Shown in pieces: positions 52,352 to 62,037 of a stretch of DNA of 64,000 nucleotides. The translations under genes were made by a program, and so were the position numbers. Under the pieces are notes generated by a model. It did not search any database. It was not told the DNA's origin and saw nothing but the letters and a program-made list of their open reading frames with translations. Numbering within the stretch: position 1 is the stretch's first letter; each line of letters begins with the position of its first letter. The stretch lies in NCBI RefSeq assembly GCF_014204325.1, contig NZ_JACHKT010000012.1, positions 62,001-126,000 of the forward strand, given 5' to 3'. Source of the stretch: Arcicella rosea (GTDB lineage Bacteria; Bacteroidota; Bacteroidia; Cytophagales; Spirosomataceae).

Positions 52352-55300
52352 ATGAAATATTATCTATTCTCAGCTTACTTTCTCCTATTTTCTATTCAGG
52401 TTACTGCCCAGATAAAACCTGTTGTCAAAAACTTACATTATCAACCTTTTCAGGGAAACGGATTTGTTTGTGTTAATCCAAAACAGAAATTCAATCGAGC
52501 TTTGTATGGTGGCAATACTGCTTTTAGAGTAGAAGCTGGCGATTTCCCAGAGTTTGCTTTGTACTTGCCCGGCATGGGTGGAAACTGTAAAATCGGTTTA
52601 TTGAATGGCACAAAAAGTAAATGGCTTTCGGAAGCACAGAAAATCCAAACAGTATATCAAGATGGAGCGATGCACTACAAAATTCAAGATGAATTATTGG
52701 GCGATGCTATTTTACTATTGAAAGTAACAGCCGCTTACACGCATGAAGCCATGTTGATTGAATACCATTATGAAGGCAATGAACCCAAGCAAACCCAAAT
52801 ACTAACGCTGTTTGGTGGCATTACGGCAAAGAAGTTTTCAAGAGATGGTGATATTGGTGCTGACCCAGAAAGTAGTTTCTACCTAAAAGCTGAAAATTGT
52901 AGCCATAATAAAATCAAGCTCTCAAAAAATACTTTTCAAATCCAATATCAGCCTAAAGATTCCTCACAAGTTGTTTCAGGTCTTTTCCCTAGCAATTATG
53001 CTTTAGCAATTACAGATGCTACGGCTCAACAATCGCCTTTGTCTGTCAAAAACTTTGCTGATAAAATCACTAATCCATGCTTGATGAGTATTGGCGATTT
53101 ACAAAAAGCAGAGCAATTTATCTTGATTCAAAAAGGAAATAGTAGTCATATTGCTTATACAGAAATCCCTTCTTTTAAAAATCAAAATGAAGTATTGCGT
53201 CAGAAAATAGTTAATACGATTCAAATTAAAACACCTGATACTTTATTGAATCCGATGGGACAAGCTTTAAGTTTGGCTGCCGATGCCATTTGGGATAATC
53301 CAACTTATATGCACGGTGCTGTTGCTTGGCGTATGCGTTTGCCTGCTTGGCGTGGGCCTTATATTGCTGATGTGCTTGGGCAACATGATAGAGCGAAAAC
53401 GCATTTCACTGCTTATTCAAAATCTCAGGTTGGTGATGAATTTCCTTTAACACATTCTTCTCCCGATACAGTGATGCACTTGGCTCGTCAAATTGAGAAA
53501 ATTGGGAAAGGTATTTTTACAGAAGGATACATTTGTAGAAATCCGAATGGAGATATTCGTGCGCATCATTATGACATGAATTTGGTTTACATCGACCAAC
53601 TCTTAAATCACTTCAATTGGACTGGAGACACTACTTATCTCCGTGAAATGTGGCCGACTATTGAAAAACATCTGGCTTGGGAAAAACATAATTTTGATGC
53701 TGATAACGATGGACTTTACGATGCTTATTGCTGTATTTGGGCAAGTGATGCTTTGCAATATAGTGGTGGTGGCGTTACGCATTCTACGGCTTATAATTAT
53801 CGGGCTTTTCGTTCGGCAGCTTTCTTGGCTAAATTACTAGGCAAAAATGCGAAACCTTATGAAGATGAAGCCAACAAGATTTATAAAGCGTTGCAAGAAA
53901 AATTATGGTTGGATGAAACTGGTTGTTTTGCTGAATACAAAGATGCTTTGGGTTTACAATTAACGCATCCTTCGGCGGGACTTTGGACAATCTATCACGC
54001 CATCGACGCACAAGCGGCTTCGCCAAAGCAACAATATCTGATGACAAAATATGTTGAAAATAATATTCCGCATATTCCTTTCAGCATTCCAGCACTCAAA
54101 CAAGATTTCTATCAACTCAGCACAACTAATTGGCAACCTTATACTTGGAGTATCAATAATGTAGCTTTGGGCGAAAACTTGCATACTTCTTTAGCTTGTT
54201 GGCAGGCAGGTAATAAAAACTTAGCTTACGAAATTTGGCGAAATACACTCATCGAAAGTCTTTATACTTCTGCTTCTCCAGGTGGTTTTGAACAATTATC
54301 AAGTTTAGATGCCATCAGAGGTGAATTATATAGAGATTTTGCCGATGGAATCGGTATGGCTGGCAGAAGTTTGGTAGAAGGTTTATTTGGAATCAAACCA
54401 CAATTATTGGAAAGTAAAATACTTATCCAACCAGGTTTCCCCGATGAATGGGCTTATGCAAATCTTAAAACAAGTGATATTGCGTTTGATTTTAAGAAAA
54501 ATATAAAGCTGTATGAGTACGAAATAAAAACCTTTTGGCAGAAAAACGCTGAAATCATCCTCAGTATTCCAGCAGAATACACAAAAGTAAAATCGGTTTT
54601 GGTGAATGGAAAACCAACAAAATTCACTTGGAAAACTAATGGAAATGATGAACCAATCCTTGAAATCAGTACACAAAAGGGTAAAAGTTTTTTAGTAAAA
54701 GTGTTATTTGAAGGCAATAAAATCAATCCCAAAACAAATAATCCAGTAAAAGAAAAAGTTGAAACTGTTCATCAAAAACAACAAATTCTTACTGAAAATC
54801 AAGTATTTAAAACCATTAATTTAAGTAGTTCTTTCAATGATAAAGTCACTCGTATTTTTAAAAACAAGTATTTATCGCCACGACCGCAAAGTGCTACTTT
54901 ACAATTACCGATTCAAGGAATTGGTAATTGGTGTTATCCTTTGACAGATGCGAACATTGATGATGCTGGACTTCGCCAGAAAGCAAAGCAACAAAATGGT
55001 CTCATTCATTATCAGCAAATTCCATTTGCTACTCCTACTGATAGCAACCAAACAAATATCGCTTTTGCAAGTAAATGGGATAATTTTCCAGATACTTTGC
55101 TGATTCTTCCTAAAGAAAAAGTTCAAGGTAAAAATATGCACCTGTTAATGGCTGGAACAACCAACCCAATGCAAAGCCAAATGGTGAATGGAAAAATTGT
55201 GATTCGATATGAAAGTGGCGAACAAACTACTTTTGAATTACATAATCCAAACAATTGGTGGCCAATCGAGCAAGATTATTTTTATGATGGAAAAGCTTTT

Positions 55301-55531
55301 CAATACGCTCAGTCAGCACGACCAACACGTTTATTATTAAAATCAGGCGAATTCGTGAAAGAATCCGCCAAACATACAAGTATCAAAGGCTTTAGCAATA
55401 TGGTAATTGATGGCGGTGCTGCCAATGTTTATCAATTCTCCATTCTTCCTAAACCAATCAAATCTATCCAAGTAATTTCACTCTGCAATGATGTAATTAT
55501 TGGTTTGATGGCGGTTACTGTTCAAGAATAA
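52352..55531 (+). CDS. DUF4450-type secreted protein, putative (alpha/alpha)6 glycoside hydrolase
   Basis: The 1059-residue protein has a signal peptide (ending VTAQ), an N-terminal beta domain of about 270 residues that I associate with DUF4450, a central six-hairpin-like helical domain with WRMRLPAWRGPYIADVLG, GEFPLTHS-like and DNDGLYDAYCCIWASDALQYSGGG blocks (acidic residues placed as in GH78/GH15-type folds), and two beta domains at the end. It probably acts on plant or bacterial polysaccharide in the periplasm; the sugar is unknown. It is single and not in a SusCD locus here. Confidence 0.75.
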   Translation: MKYYLFSAYFLLFSIQVTAQIKPVVKNLHYQPFQGNGFVCVNPKQKFNRALYGGNTAFRVEAGDFPEFALYLPGMGGNCKIGLLNGTKSKWLSEAQKIQTVYQDGAMHYKIQDELLGDAILLLKVTAAYTHEAMLIEYHYEGNEPKQTQILTLFGGITAKKFSRDGDIGADPESSFYLKAENCSHNKIKLSKNTFQIQYQPKDSSQVVSGLFPSNYALAITDATAQQSPLSVKNFADKITNPCLMSIGDLQKAEQFILIQKGNSSHIAYTEIPSFKNQNEVLRQKIVNTIQIKTPDTLLNPMGQALSLAADAIWDNPTYMHGAVAWRMRLPAWRGPYIADVLGQHDRAKTHFTAYSKSQVGDEFPLTHSSPDTVMHLARQIEKIGKGIFTEGYICRNPNGDIRAHHYDMNLVYIDQLLNHFNWTGDTTYLREMWPTIEKHLAWEKHNFDADNDGLYDAYCCIWASDALQYSGGGVTHSTAYNYRAFRSAAFLAKLLGKNAKPYEDEANKIYKALQEKLWLDETGCFAEYKDALGLQLTHPSAGLWTIYHAIDAQAASPKQQYLMTKYVENNIPHIPFSIPALKQDFYQLSTTNWQPYTWSINNVALGENLHTSLACWQAGNKNLAYEIWRNTLIESLYTSASPGGFEQLSSLDAIRGELYRDFADGIGMAGRSLVEGLFGIKPQLLESKILIQPGFPDEWAYANLKTSDIAFDFKKNIKLYEYEIKTFWQKNAEIILSIPAEYTKVKSVLVNGKPTKFTWKTNGNDEPILEISTQKGKSFLVKVLFEGNKINPKTNNPVKEKVETVHQKQQILTENQVFKTINLSSSFNDKVTRIFKNKYLSPRPQSATLQLPIQGIGNWCYPLTDANIDDAGLRQKAKQQNGLIHYQQIPFATPTDSNQTNIAFASKWDNFPDTLLILPKEKVQGKNMHLLMAGTTNPMQSQMVNGKIVIRYESGEQTTFELHNPNNWWPIEQDYFYDGKAFQYAQSARPTRLLLKSGEFVKESAKHTSIKGFSNMVIDGGAANVYQFSILPKPIKSIQVISLCNDVIIGLMAVTVQE

Positions 55532-55563
55532 TTGAGCTACAGATTGGAGATAATGAAAATACT

Positions 55564-57099
55564 TTATCTCCAATCTTTCATTTCTTCCTCAATATCTTCT
55601 ATCAGAAAATGTTCAATCGGCACTTTTGCTCCTTTTAATAAATAAATACTTGTTTGATATTCTCTGGCAAAAGGATTTTCAACTTTCCCCGTTAAAGCCA
55701 CTGATTGAAAAAGCGGTCTTTCTTTTTCACGATTTTTATCGTCATCATCCCAATACTGTATCAAAATGATGTTTTTGATTGCTGTTTTACCAAGTGGCGG
55801 AAACCAATTGATATAATCAGCATTTACCGTAACAGCATTAATATGTTTAAAAGCTGAATAATAATTGATAGCCCCCGCTTGTCCGTAATTATCACAAAGT
55901 ACTAAAGTGCTTTCTTTGTCTTCAATACCAGCATAAACGCTATCTACTTTTTGGGCTAACTCTTTCCAACCCAACATATCGGCAAAGTCTTGCGGAATTG
56001 TATGGTCTTTTCCATCTTCCCATCTTAACAAATCAAACTTTTTGTATAACTCAGTTCTCTGTTGTATTTCTTTTGGGCTATAATTCGGAAAAGCAATTTT
56101 CATCATCGGTAAAAAAAGAACGATTATCAATAAAATCGCTAGGGGACGAAGGTAAATTGTCCAGCCTTCTTTTAAAATACTTTCCAGATAAACCGAACCG
56201 AAAGCTAATAAAATCGGATACAAACCAATAGCATAATAGGCTTTTGCTTGTAAATACACGAAAATGAAAAGGGAAAATACAAAAGCCCAAAAGAAGAAAC
56301 GATACTCCTTAAAAGCTTTATACTTAAAAAATGAAATGAATGAAGCAATTAGCACAAAGAAAGACGATACAAAAAAGAGTATTTGTTCTTTCAGAAAATC
56401 TGCTCTTTTTACATTCACTAATTGATACTTTTTGAGTAATGCCATGTGATGAATCACAGGAAAATTGTTTTCGTATTGCCAAATCAGATTCGGAAGTATC
56501 AACAAAAACGTTCCAAGAATAGTCAAATACAAATGTGGATTTTTGAAGACTTTTCGCTGTGGACTTATCAGCAATGCTGGCAATATTCCTAGCAATAAAA
56601 AGACGATATTGTACTTATTCAAAAAGCCAAAAGCGAAAGTAATTCCTGCTATCCACAACCATTTATTTTGTTGTGTTTTGAAGTATTTTAAGATGCTGAA
56701 ATACAGGAATGTCCAACAAAGTATATCTAAAGAATTGGGTTGAAAAAGTGTATTAATCCGTAAAATCACAGAAAGCGTAACGGCTGTTGCTCCTAAAATC
56801 AAGGCAAAAATTCCTCCATTAAGTGCTTCGATGGCTTTCCAAACGACAATCATCGTTAATACTCCAAAAAGTGCAGGGAAAAACTTCACCCAAAATATAC
56901 CATTCCCTAACAAGAGAATAATATAAGAAAACCATGAAGTAACAGGCGGAACAGATAAATACCCCCAAGCTAAATGACGAGCTTGGTCGAGATGTAAATA
57001 TTCATCTCTGTGTAAATCATAACCAGCATCAATTAATGTTGATTGTAAAACAAACTTAAATATAATGAAGCAACAAAGTATCAGTGATTTCTTTAACAT
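55564..57099 (-). CDS. GT39/ArnT-like membrane glycosyltransferase
   Basis: The 511-residue integral membrane protein has about 11-12 hydrophobic segments. The first outer loop has GYDLHRDEYLHLDQARHLAWGY with the D-E pair seen in GT-C enzymes of the PMT/ArnT class, and the C-terminal third is a soluble domain. Such enzymes transfer sugars from polyprenyl-phosphate donors to lipid or protein acceptors on the outer face of the inner membrane. The acceptor cannot be told. It is convergent with the DUF4450 gene. Confidence 0.82.
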   Translation of the reverse strand: MLKKSLILCCFIIFKFVLQSTLIDAGYDLHRDEYLHLDQARHLAWGYLSVPPVTSWFSYIILLLGNGIFWVKFFPALFGVLTMIVVWKAIEALNGGIFALILGATAVTLSVILRINTLFQPNSLDILCWTFLYFSILKYFKTQQNKWLWIAGITFAFGFLNKYNIVFLLLGILPALLISPQRKVFKNPHLYLTILGTFLLILPNLIWQYENNFPVIHHMALLKKYQLVNVKRADFLKEQILFFVSSFFVLIASFISFFKYKAFKEYRFFFWAFVFSLFIFVYLQAKAYYAIGLYPILLAFGSVYLESILKEGWTIYLRPLAILLIIVLFLPMMKIAFPNYSPKEIQQRTELYKKFDLLRWEDGKDHTIPQDFADMLGWKELAQKVDSVYAGIEDKESTLVLCDNYGQAGAINYYSAFKHINAVTVNADYINWFPPLGKTAIKNIILIQYWDDDDKNREKERPLFQSVALTGKVENPFAREYQTSIYLLKGAKVPIEHFLIEDIEEEMKDWR

Positions 57100-57355
57100 A
57101 GTCTTTTAGGAAGAGAGGTTATCATTTTTAGAGCAATATATCGAATCTTGTTCATAATGAAAATTGAAGTGGCAATCTTCGTCGTAGAATCTTGAATATT
57201 TTATCTATTTTTACAGAAACTGATTGTTAGAGTTTAGAAAGGTTGTATGAAAAATAAAAGAAAAGACTTAATCTGTATTGCTTTTTAAAAGATTAAAATT
57301 CTTACTATTCATTCCATCATTCACCACTTGCTAAATCACTCATTAAGTAAAAAAC

Positions 57356-59521
57356 ATGACCTCAAAAACACAACAAACGACCAACGAAATCAAGAATTTT
57401 GTCTTGAGTTCTTACTTCGGTGATGGGCTCAGGATTACTTTTGGTGCAGTGATTCCAAGTTTAATTTTATCTCAGTTTGGTTTATTACAAACAGGCATTA
57501 CGGTTTCTTTGGGTGCTTTATGTGCAAGTATTGCCGATACGCCTGGGCCAATTACGCATCGTCGAAATGCGATGTTGGTTACAACCTTAGTGGTTTCGGT
57601 TGTTTCTTTGTTAACTGGCTTTGCCAATGCTTCTGTTTATTTTCTTGGCATTTTAATCCTTGTCTTCAGTTTTCTGTTTTCAATGCTTTACGTGTATGGC
57701 AACCGTATTGCTTCAATTGGTACAGCAGCTTTATTGGTAATGACTTTAGGAATCGGGGATATTCGCTCTTTTTCTGAAATTTTACTCTATACACTTTATA
57801 TCATTGGTGGTGGTTTATGGTATTCTGCACTCAGCATTTCTTTGTATAAAATCATGCCTTATCGCTTGGCACAACAGTCTTTGGGCGATTGTGTGATTGA
57901 AGTTGCCCATTTCATGCGAATCAAAGCGGGTTTTTATAAAGAAGGAATGGATTACGACGAAAACTATAAAAAACTGCTAGAATGCCAAGTTTTGGTCAAT
58001 GAAAAACAAAATGCCGTTCGTGATTTACTTTTTAAAAGTAGAGAAATCGTTCGTGAATCAACACAACAAGGACGTTTCTTGGTCATTGTTTTTGTAGATG
58101 TAATGGATTTGTTTGAACAAATCATGTCAACTTTTTATAGTTACAAAACTTTACATAAACAATTTGATGAAATAGGCATTTTAAAACAGTTTGAAGTAGT
58201 TTTATTGCAATTATCCGACCAACTTGAAGAAGTAGGCTATGCTTTGAAGGCAGATACTAAACCTCAGCTTTCTTTAAGATTACCTCGTGAAATCAGAGAT
58301 TTAAAACTTGAGATTGAAGCCTTAGAAAGAGGAGATTATGGTAATGAATTTAAAGAAAGTGGCGTACAAGCTTTGAATAACATTGAAGTAAATGTTGAAA
58401 ATATCTTCAATAGAATCAAGAAGATTAACGGATATTTTAAAGACAGGAAAGCGAGAAAATTGACTAAAAGTCAAACACAATCTGCTTATTTTATCTCTCA
58501 TGAAGAATATGAATTCAGTTTATTCAGAGAGAATCTTGCTTTAAAATCAGAGATTTTCCGCCATGCCATCAGAGTATCGGTTGTGATGCTAATTGGCTTT
58601 ATCATAGCTCAATCTTATAATTTCTTGCACAGCAACTGGATTTTGTTGACCATCATGGTGATTATGAAGCCAGCTTTCAGTTTAACCAAAGAAAGAAATT
58701 ATCACCGTTTGATTGGAACAATTATCGGGGCAATCGTCGGCATGAGTATTCTCTCTTGGGTGGAAGACGGCAAAGCTCTTTTTGCTATTTTATTGATTTG
58801 TATGTTGGGAGCTTACAGTTTCCAACGGAAAAATTATGTAGTCAGCGTATTGTTTATGACGCCCTTTATTTTAATACTCTATGATTTTTTAGGAATGGGA
58901 AGCAGAGCCATTTTTATTGAAAGAGTATATGATACCATTATCGGCGGAAGCATCGCTTTTGTGGCTAGTCACGTATTTTTACCAAGTTGGGAACATCAAA
59001 AACTCAAGACTGTTTTGGTTGAAATGATTGAGGCAAATTTGGCATACTATCACCAAGTTTCTACTTACTATTTCGGACAACAATATGATAAGATTCCCTA
59101 TAAAATTATCCGAAAAGAAGTATATGTTCGCAGTGCCAATTTAGCTTCGGCATTTCAAAGAATGTTTTCTGAACCCAAAAGTAAACAGCTTAGTATCAAA
59201 GAAATCCATAAATTTTCGGTATTAAATCATTTAATGTCTTCTTATGTAGCAACATTGGCATTGTATATAATGGAACACAAAGAAGAAATTCCTGCCATTG
59301 AATGGCTAAAAGAAATAGCATCCAACAGCGAAAAGCTTTTGAATGAAGCTATGATGACCTTGATAAAAAATGAGAATACTGCTGGAGTTGAATTGAAAAT
59401 TCTTCCCCTTAAACATATTTTTAAAGAGGATGACGACGCCATTCTCATCGCCGAACAATTCATCGACCTTCAAAAAGTAGCCTTTGACATCTACAAAATT
59501 TCAGAGAAGATTAAGGTTTAG
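57356..59521 (+). CDS. FUSC/YccS-like membrane protein
   Basis: The 721-residue protein has two blocks of about five or six membrane helices (residues 15-160 and 400-530), each followed by a cytoplasmic helical domain, the duplicated layout of FUSC (fusaric acid resistance) and YccS/YhfK proteins. The second block has HSNWILLTIMVIMKPAFSLTKERNYHRLIGTIIGAIVG, the most conserved part of the family. Members are thought to be aromatic-acid efflux components; function here is not known. Confidence 0.88.
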   Translation: MTSKTQQTTNEIKNFVLSSYFGDGLRITFGAVIPSLILSQFGLLQTGITVSLGALCASIADTPGPITHRRNAMLVTTLVVSVVSLLTGFANASVYFLGILILVFSFLFSMLYVYGNRIASIGTAALLVMTLGIGDIRSFSEILLYTLYIIGGGLWYSALSISLYKIMPYRLAQQSLGDCVIEVAHFMRIKAGFYKEGMDYDENYKKLLECQVLVNEKQNAVRDLLFKSREIVRESTQQGRFLVIVFVDVMDLFEQIMSTFYSYKTLHKQFDEIGILKQFEVVLLQLSDQLEEVGYALKADTKPQLSLRLPREIRDLKLEIEALERGDYGNEFKESGVQALNNIEVNVENIFNRIKKINGYFKDRKARKLTKSQTQSAYFISHEEYEFSLFRENLALKSEIFRHAIRVSVVMLIGFIIAQSYNFLHSNWILLTIMVIMKPAFSLTKERNYHRLIGTIIGAIVGMSILSWVEDGKALFAILLICMLGAYSFQRKNYVVSVLFMTPFILILYDFLGMGSRAIFIERVYDTIIGGSIAFVASHVFLPSWEHQKLKTVLVEMIEANLAYYHQVSTYYFGQQYDKIPYKIIRKEVYVRSANLASAFQRMFSEPKSKQLSIKEIHKFSVLNHLMSSYVATLALYIMEHKEEIPAIEWLKEIASNSEKLLNEAMMTLIKNENTAGVELKILPLKHIFKEDDDAILIAEQFIDLQKVAFDIYKISEKIKV

Positions 59522-59607
59522 GGAATATCTCCTGTTGACAAAATGCTCTACTCTTTCTTGAATTTGGGTCTTTCATTATTTATTACAAAAAGCCCTTTAA
59601 CACAATA

Positions 59608-59929
59608 TTTTCAAGGGTGAAAATATATTTTTCTACCTTACAAAATAGTTTTTCAGGGGTGAAAATATTTATTTCTACCCTACAAAATAATTTTTCAAGG
59701 GTGAAAATATTTATTTCTACCCTACAAAATATTTTTTCAGGGGTGAAAATATATTTTTCTACCTTACAAAATACTTTTTCAAGGGTTAAAATATTTATTT
59801 CTACCCTACAAAATATTTTTTCAGGGGTGAAAATATTTATTTCTACCCTACTAAATAGTTTTTCAGGGGTGAAAATGTTTTTTTCACCCTTACAAATATT
59901 TTTTTCAAGGGTGAAAAATAGTAGAAAAC
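59608..59929. repeat. Array of seven and a half 42-bp units (two 21-bp halves)
   Basis: Units begin TTTTCA(A/G)GGGTGAAAATA and continue TTTCTACCCTACAAAATA. The two halves are near reverse complements of one another, so the array alternates orientation every 21 bp. Units are over 85% identical. An open frame of 123 codons across it is explained by the period being a multiple of three. Confidence 0.9.
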
Positions 59930-59952
59930 AGATTGGTAATCTTCATTTAAAC

Positions 59953-60609
59953 TTACTTAGATTTAATGAAGATAGATTGCTGTTGTAAATCAATTTCAGG
60001 GCGAGTTTCATAGGCTGAACCGATTTCGCAAAGTCTATCCATAATCTCGGAAAAGAGTTTAAACATGATTTTTAACTTCTCTAAATCCTTAAGTACACCC
60101 ACAACTTCTAAATATAACTCATCAACGCCTTCAGGAAAATGTTGTCCAAAATAACCTTCATCGTCTTTAACTTTTACTTGAAATTGAGATAAACTAGACA
60201 ATGCCAGAAAATCATTTTTGATGTCTTCATCCTTGAACAAAGTCTTTATTTTCTCAGGATTCTTACTTTTTAACACAAAAGTATCGTCAAAGATTTTATC
60301 TTCTATTTCAATATCTTCCATACCAAAGTACTTCCCGATTGTTGCAAAAAAACCTTCTTTGAAAATCTCAAACCTAAAATCATCTTTGTTTACATAAGCA
60401 CAACGCATTCTGGTATAGGGTATCGTGCTTTTGCCTGTAGAACGATGAAAGACATCCAGTACGATTGTCCAATTTTTATGTTCCAGTACTACTTTAGAAT
60501 CATCTACCAGAAAACTCTTTTTCAAGATAAATTGTGCATTGATTTCTTGCTCTAATTGTACCCAGATTTCTTCCTTACTTGGGCCGAAAATATTTCTTAA
60601 TAATCCCAT
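59953..60609 (-). CDS. Conserved protein of unknown function
   Basis: From the ATG at 60609 the 218-residue cytosolic protein starts MGLLRNIFGPSKEEIW. I chose this over a start ten codons upstream because the shorter form begins at the conserved MG(L/F)x motif I expect. The block FFATIGKYFGMEDIEIEDKIFDDTFVLKSKNPEKIKTLF is shared, in my recollection, with many unnamed Bacteroidota and proteobacterial proteins. No catalytic motif. The 3' end meets the 42-bp array. Confidence 0.7.
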   Translation of the reverse strand: MGLLRNIFGPSKEEIWVQLEQEINAQFILKKSFLVDDSKVVLEHKNWTIVLDVFHRSTGKSTIPYTRMRCAYVNKDDFRFEIFKEGFFATIGKYFGMEDIEIEDKIFDDTFVLKSKNPEKIKTLFKDEDIKNDFLALSSLSQFQVKVKDDEGYFGQHFPEGVDELYLEVVGVLKDLEKLKIMFKLFSEIMDRLCEIGSAYETRPEIDLQQQSIFIKSK

Positions 60610-60715
60610 TTTATGTTGTATTTGGTGGAAATGAAACATGAATTATTCCAAATTTTCTCTTAAAGTAGTAAGCTATTAGACAATTTCAAAGATTTTGTAG
60701 TCATTATTGTCTTGT

Positions 60716-60870
60716 CCTTACTTTTCTTTTCTTGATAAAAGAAAAGTAACAAAAGAAAATCAAGAATTCCTAAACTCGCTTCGCTCAAACAGTAGGAATT
60801 CATTGTCCATCAATCATAAAAAAGCGGTCGAAATTAGTTTTCCGACCGCTTTTATTTGACATTAAAATTT
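60716..60870. repeat. Dispersed hairpin element, copy 4, with attached AAAGCGGTC stem-loop
   Basis: The inner stem is AATTCCTA/TAGGAATT and the loop AACTCGCTTCGCTCAAACAG. It is followed, as in copy 1, by AAAAAAGCGGTC ... GACCGCTTTT, which could also end transcription from either side. No GC-rich insert. Confidence 0.85.
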
Positions 60871-60909
60871 GAAATGTCACCTGACGTATAAATATGATAA
60901 AACGAAGTG

Positions 60910-61914
60910 TTAAGCTTCTTGAGGATATTTTAGTCCAATCTGACTTCTGATTTCGCACATCAATTCCATCAATTCTAAACTAAATTGTAAAGGAAGTCTA
61001 TCGTTTTCAATTCTTCCTTCTGTTAAACAACGTTGTACATCAATGGCTTCATAACTGTATCCATAACCATTTCTTTCTGTTTGAAATACCTGAGGCTCTT
61101 CGCCAGCTAATTTCAAAGTAAAGCTAAAGGTTTCATGGAAACGACCAGAAATAGCAATCTTTCCTTTAGTACCGTAAATAATACAAGTAGTTTCTGTTTC
61201 AGCCGCTAAAGTTGAGTATAAAGAAGCTGTAGCACCGCTCGGGAAAGCTAAAGCTACTGCACAATTCATATCAACACCCGTTGGTGCAAAAGTAGCTACA
61301 GCTTTTACTTCAGAAGGTTTACCCAATAATAATTTACTGATAAACAAAGGATAGATGCCAATATCATACAAAGAACCACCCGTAAGTGCTGGATTGAAAA
61401 GACGTGCGTTTTCATCATATTGTGCCAAGAAACCGAAATCAGCCGCAATGTGCTTGATTTCACCAATTGTTCCTGCTTTGATAATTGCTTCAACTTGATT
61501 GATAGCAGGATGAAATCTTGTCCAGATAGCTTCCATCAAGAAAAGATTTTTCTCTTGAGATTTCGCAATCATCTCTTGAACCATTTGTGTATTGATGGCA
61601 AAAGCTTTTTCACACAAAACGGGCACTCCTGCTTCCAAACACATCAAAGTATTTTCATGATGTTGTGCATGGGGTGTGGCGATATAAACTACATCAATTA
61701 AGCCACTTTGTATCATTTCTTCATAACTTCCGAAAGCATGAGTAGCCTTATATTTTTCAGCAAAATCTTTTGCTTTGGCTAAATCACGAGAAGCCACAGC
61801 ATGCAAAGTAGCATTAGGCACATAAATGTTTAAATCATCTGCAAATTTCTCGGCTATTTTCCCACAACCGATAATTCCCCAACGAAAAGTATAATTCTGA
61901 GCAACTGAATCCAT
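60910..61914 (-). CDS. Gfo/Idh/MocA-family oxidoreductase
   Basis: The 334-residue NAD(P)-dependent dehydrogenase has a Rossmann start WGIIGCGKIAEKFADDL, the segment VYIATPHAQHHENTLMCLEAG and the family motif VLCEKAFAIN (EKP is usual; here EKA), and GGSLYDIGIYPLFI in the substrate domain. It resembles trans-dihydrodiol or sugar dehydrogenases of this family; substrate unknown. It is followed upstream by its own AT-rich promoter region and is separate from serC, whose terminator lies between. Confidence 0.88.
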   Translation of the reverse strand: MDSVAQNYTFRWGIIGCGKIAEKFADDLNIYVPNATLHAVASRDLAKAKDFAEKYKATHAFGSYEEMIQSGLIDVVYIATPHAQHHENTLMCLEAGVPVLCEKAFAINTQMVQEMIAKSQEKNLFLMEAIWTRFHPAINQVEAIIKAGTIGEIKHIAADFGFLAQYDENARLFNPALTGGSLYDIGIYPLFISKLLLGKPSEVKAVATFAPTGVDMNCAVALAFPSGATASLYSTLAAETETTCIIYGTKGKIAISGRFHETFSFTLKLAGEEPQVFQTERNGYGYSYEAIDVQRCLTEGRIENDRLPLQFSLELMELMCEIRSQIGLKYPQEA

Positions 61915-61983
61915 TGAATAATAGTATTAAAAGGTTTGATTAATAACGATGTTGATTAGAAAGGTATTTGTTGTTTAACTAAC

Positions 61984-62023
61984 AAAAAATAAAGTCTTTG
62001 AATGATTAAAATTCAAAGACTTT
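61984..62023 (-). terminator. Terminator after serC
   Basis: AAAGTCTTTGAAT pairs perfectly with ATTCAAAGACTTT (13 bp, six-base loop) and the minus strand continues ATTTTTTGTT. It is 15 bases beyond the serC stop. Confidence 0.88.
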
Positions 62024-62037
62024 AAGGCAATAACTCT

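Noticed and set aside
59617-59988. Open frame of 123 codons encoding a FISTLQN-type repeat
   Set aside because: Explained by the 42-bp period of the array; the halves are near reverse complements, which is a DNA-level rather than protein-level pattern.
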